From the NCBI GenBank assembly GCA_002315275.1, contig DCGN01000016.1:1-5921 (forward strand): a stretch of 5,921 bases of DNA. Reading direction: 5' to 3'. Below the pieces are notes generated by a model. The model worked only from the letters and a program-made list of their open reading frames with translations. It made no database searches and was not told the origin of the DNA. Made by a program: the position numbers and the translations under genes. Source of the DNA: Clostridiales bacterium UBA1777 (lineage in GTDB: Bacteria; Bacillota; Clostridia; Oscillospirales; Oscillospiraceae). Shown here piece by piece: positions 5,852-5,921 of this stretch (position 1 is the stretch's first letter; every line of letters begins with the position of its first letter).

Positions 5852-5921
5852 GTTATGTTGTTCCTATCGGCCCTTACCATCCCGCGCTTGAGGAGCCTAT
5901 CCACGCAAAGCTGATAACCGA
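5848..5921 (+). CDS. [NiFe] hydrogenase large (catalytic) subunit, group 4 NuoD/EchE-like, 5' end only
   Basis: ATG 5848 overlaps the preceding stop in an ATGA arrangement and has a strong Shine-Dalgarno, AAGGAGG at 5834-5840, seven bases upstream. The 24 visible residues begin MSYVVPIGPYHPALEEP. The P(I/F)GP.HPAL.EP motif is the start of Ech/Coo/Mbh-type catalytic subunits and of NuoD. The position directly after a NuoC-like gene and the hyp cluster supports a genuine nickel-containing hydrogenase and not a complex I subunit. The nickel-binding CxxC pairs lie beyond the window, so the metal site itself is not seen here. Confidence 0.82.
   Translation, partial: MSYVVPIGPYHPALEEPIHAKLIT

Overview
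The window looks like part of the chromosome of an anaerobic, endospore-forming member of the Clostridia with fairly GC-rich coding DNA. The evidence is the C-terminal end of a sporulation-type sigma factor (SigE-like) at the left edge, strong Shine-Dalgarno sequences, and a hydrogenase maturation cluster joined to a membrane-type (group 4, Ech-like) [NiFe] hydrogenase. I cannot assign a genus from the sequence alone.

Layout. Bases 1-84 are the end of the sigma factor gene. Bases 86 to about 274 are a decayed C-terminal remnant of the alpha subunit of an iron-sulfur L-serine dehydratase, interrupted by an in-frame TAA at 152-154. A GNRA-loop terminator follows at 290-318. Bases 319-415 hold nothing I can name. 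A 46-codon, highly charged unknown small gene (429-569) has a near-perfect ribosome binding site and is followed by a second hairpin terminator (656-692). Bases 690-898 are AT-rich and regulatory. They contain two tandem SigA-type promoters (738-766 and 832-860), an inverted repeat between them, and a Rex-like imperfect palindrome over the predicted start point of the second promoter.

Bases 899-5400 are a compact operon, hypF-hypC-hypD-hypE, with gaps or overlaps of only a few bases. HypF and HypE make the cyanide ligands from carbamoyl phosphate. HypC and HypD carry the iron and assemble the Fe(CN)2CO unit of the [NiFe] site. After 52 bases with no visible terminator come a NuoC/EchD-like hydrogenase subunit (5453-5851) and, overlapping it by four bases, the start of a NuoD/EchE-like [NiFe] catalytic subunit that runs off the window. 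The simplest reading is one transcript that makes the hydrogenase catalytic module together with most of the machinery that builds its active site.

The hyp genes are textbook members of their families. The less ordinary points are the serine dehydratase fossil, the terminator-flanked small gene, the layered control region before hypF, and a hydrogenase gene order in which the NuoC-like and large subunits directly follow hypE, with no small or membrane subunit before them. I found no convincing undescribed system.
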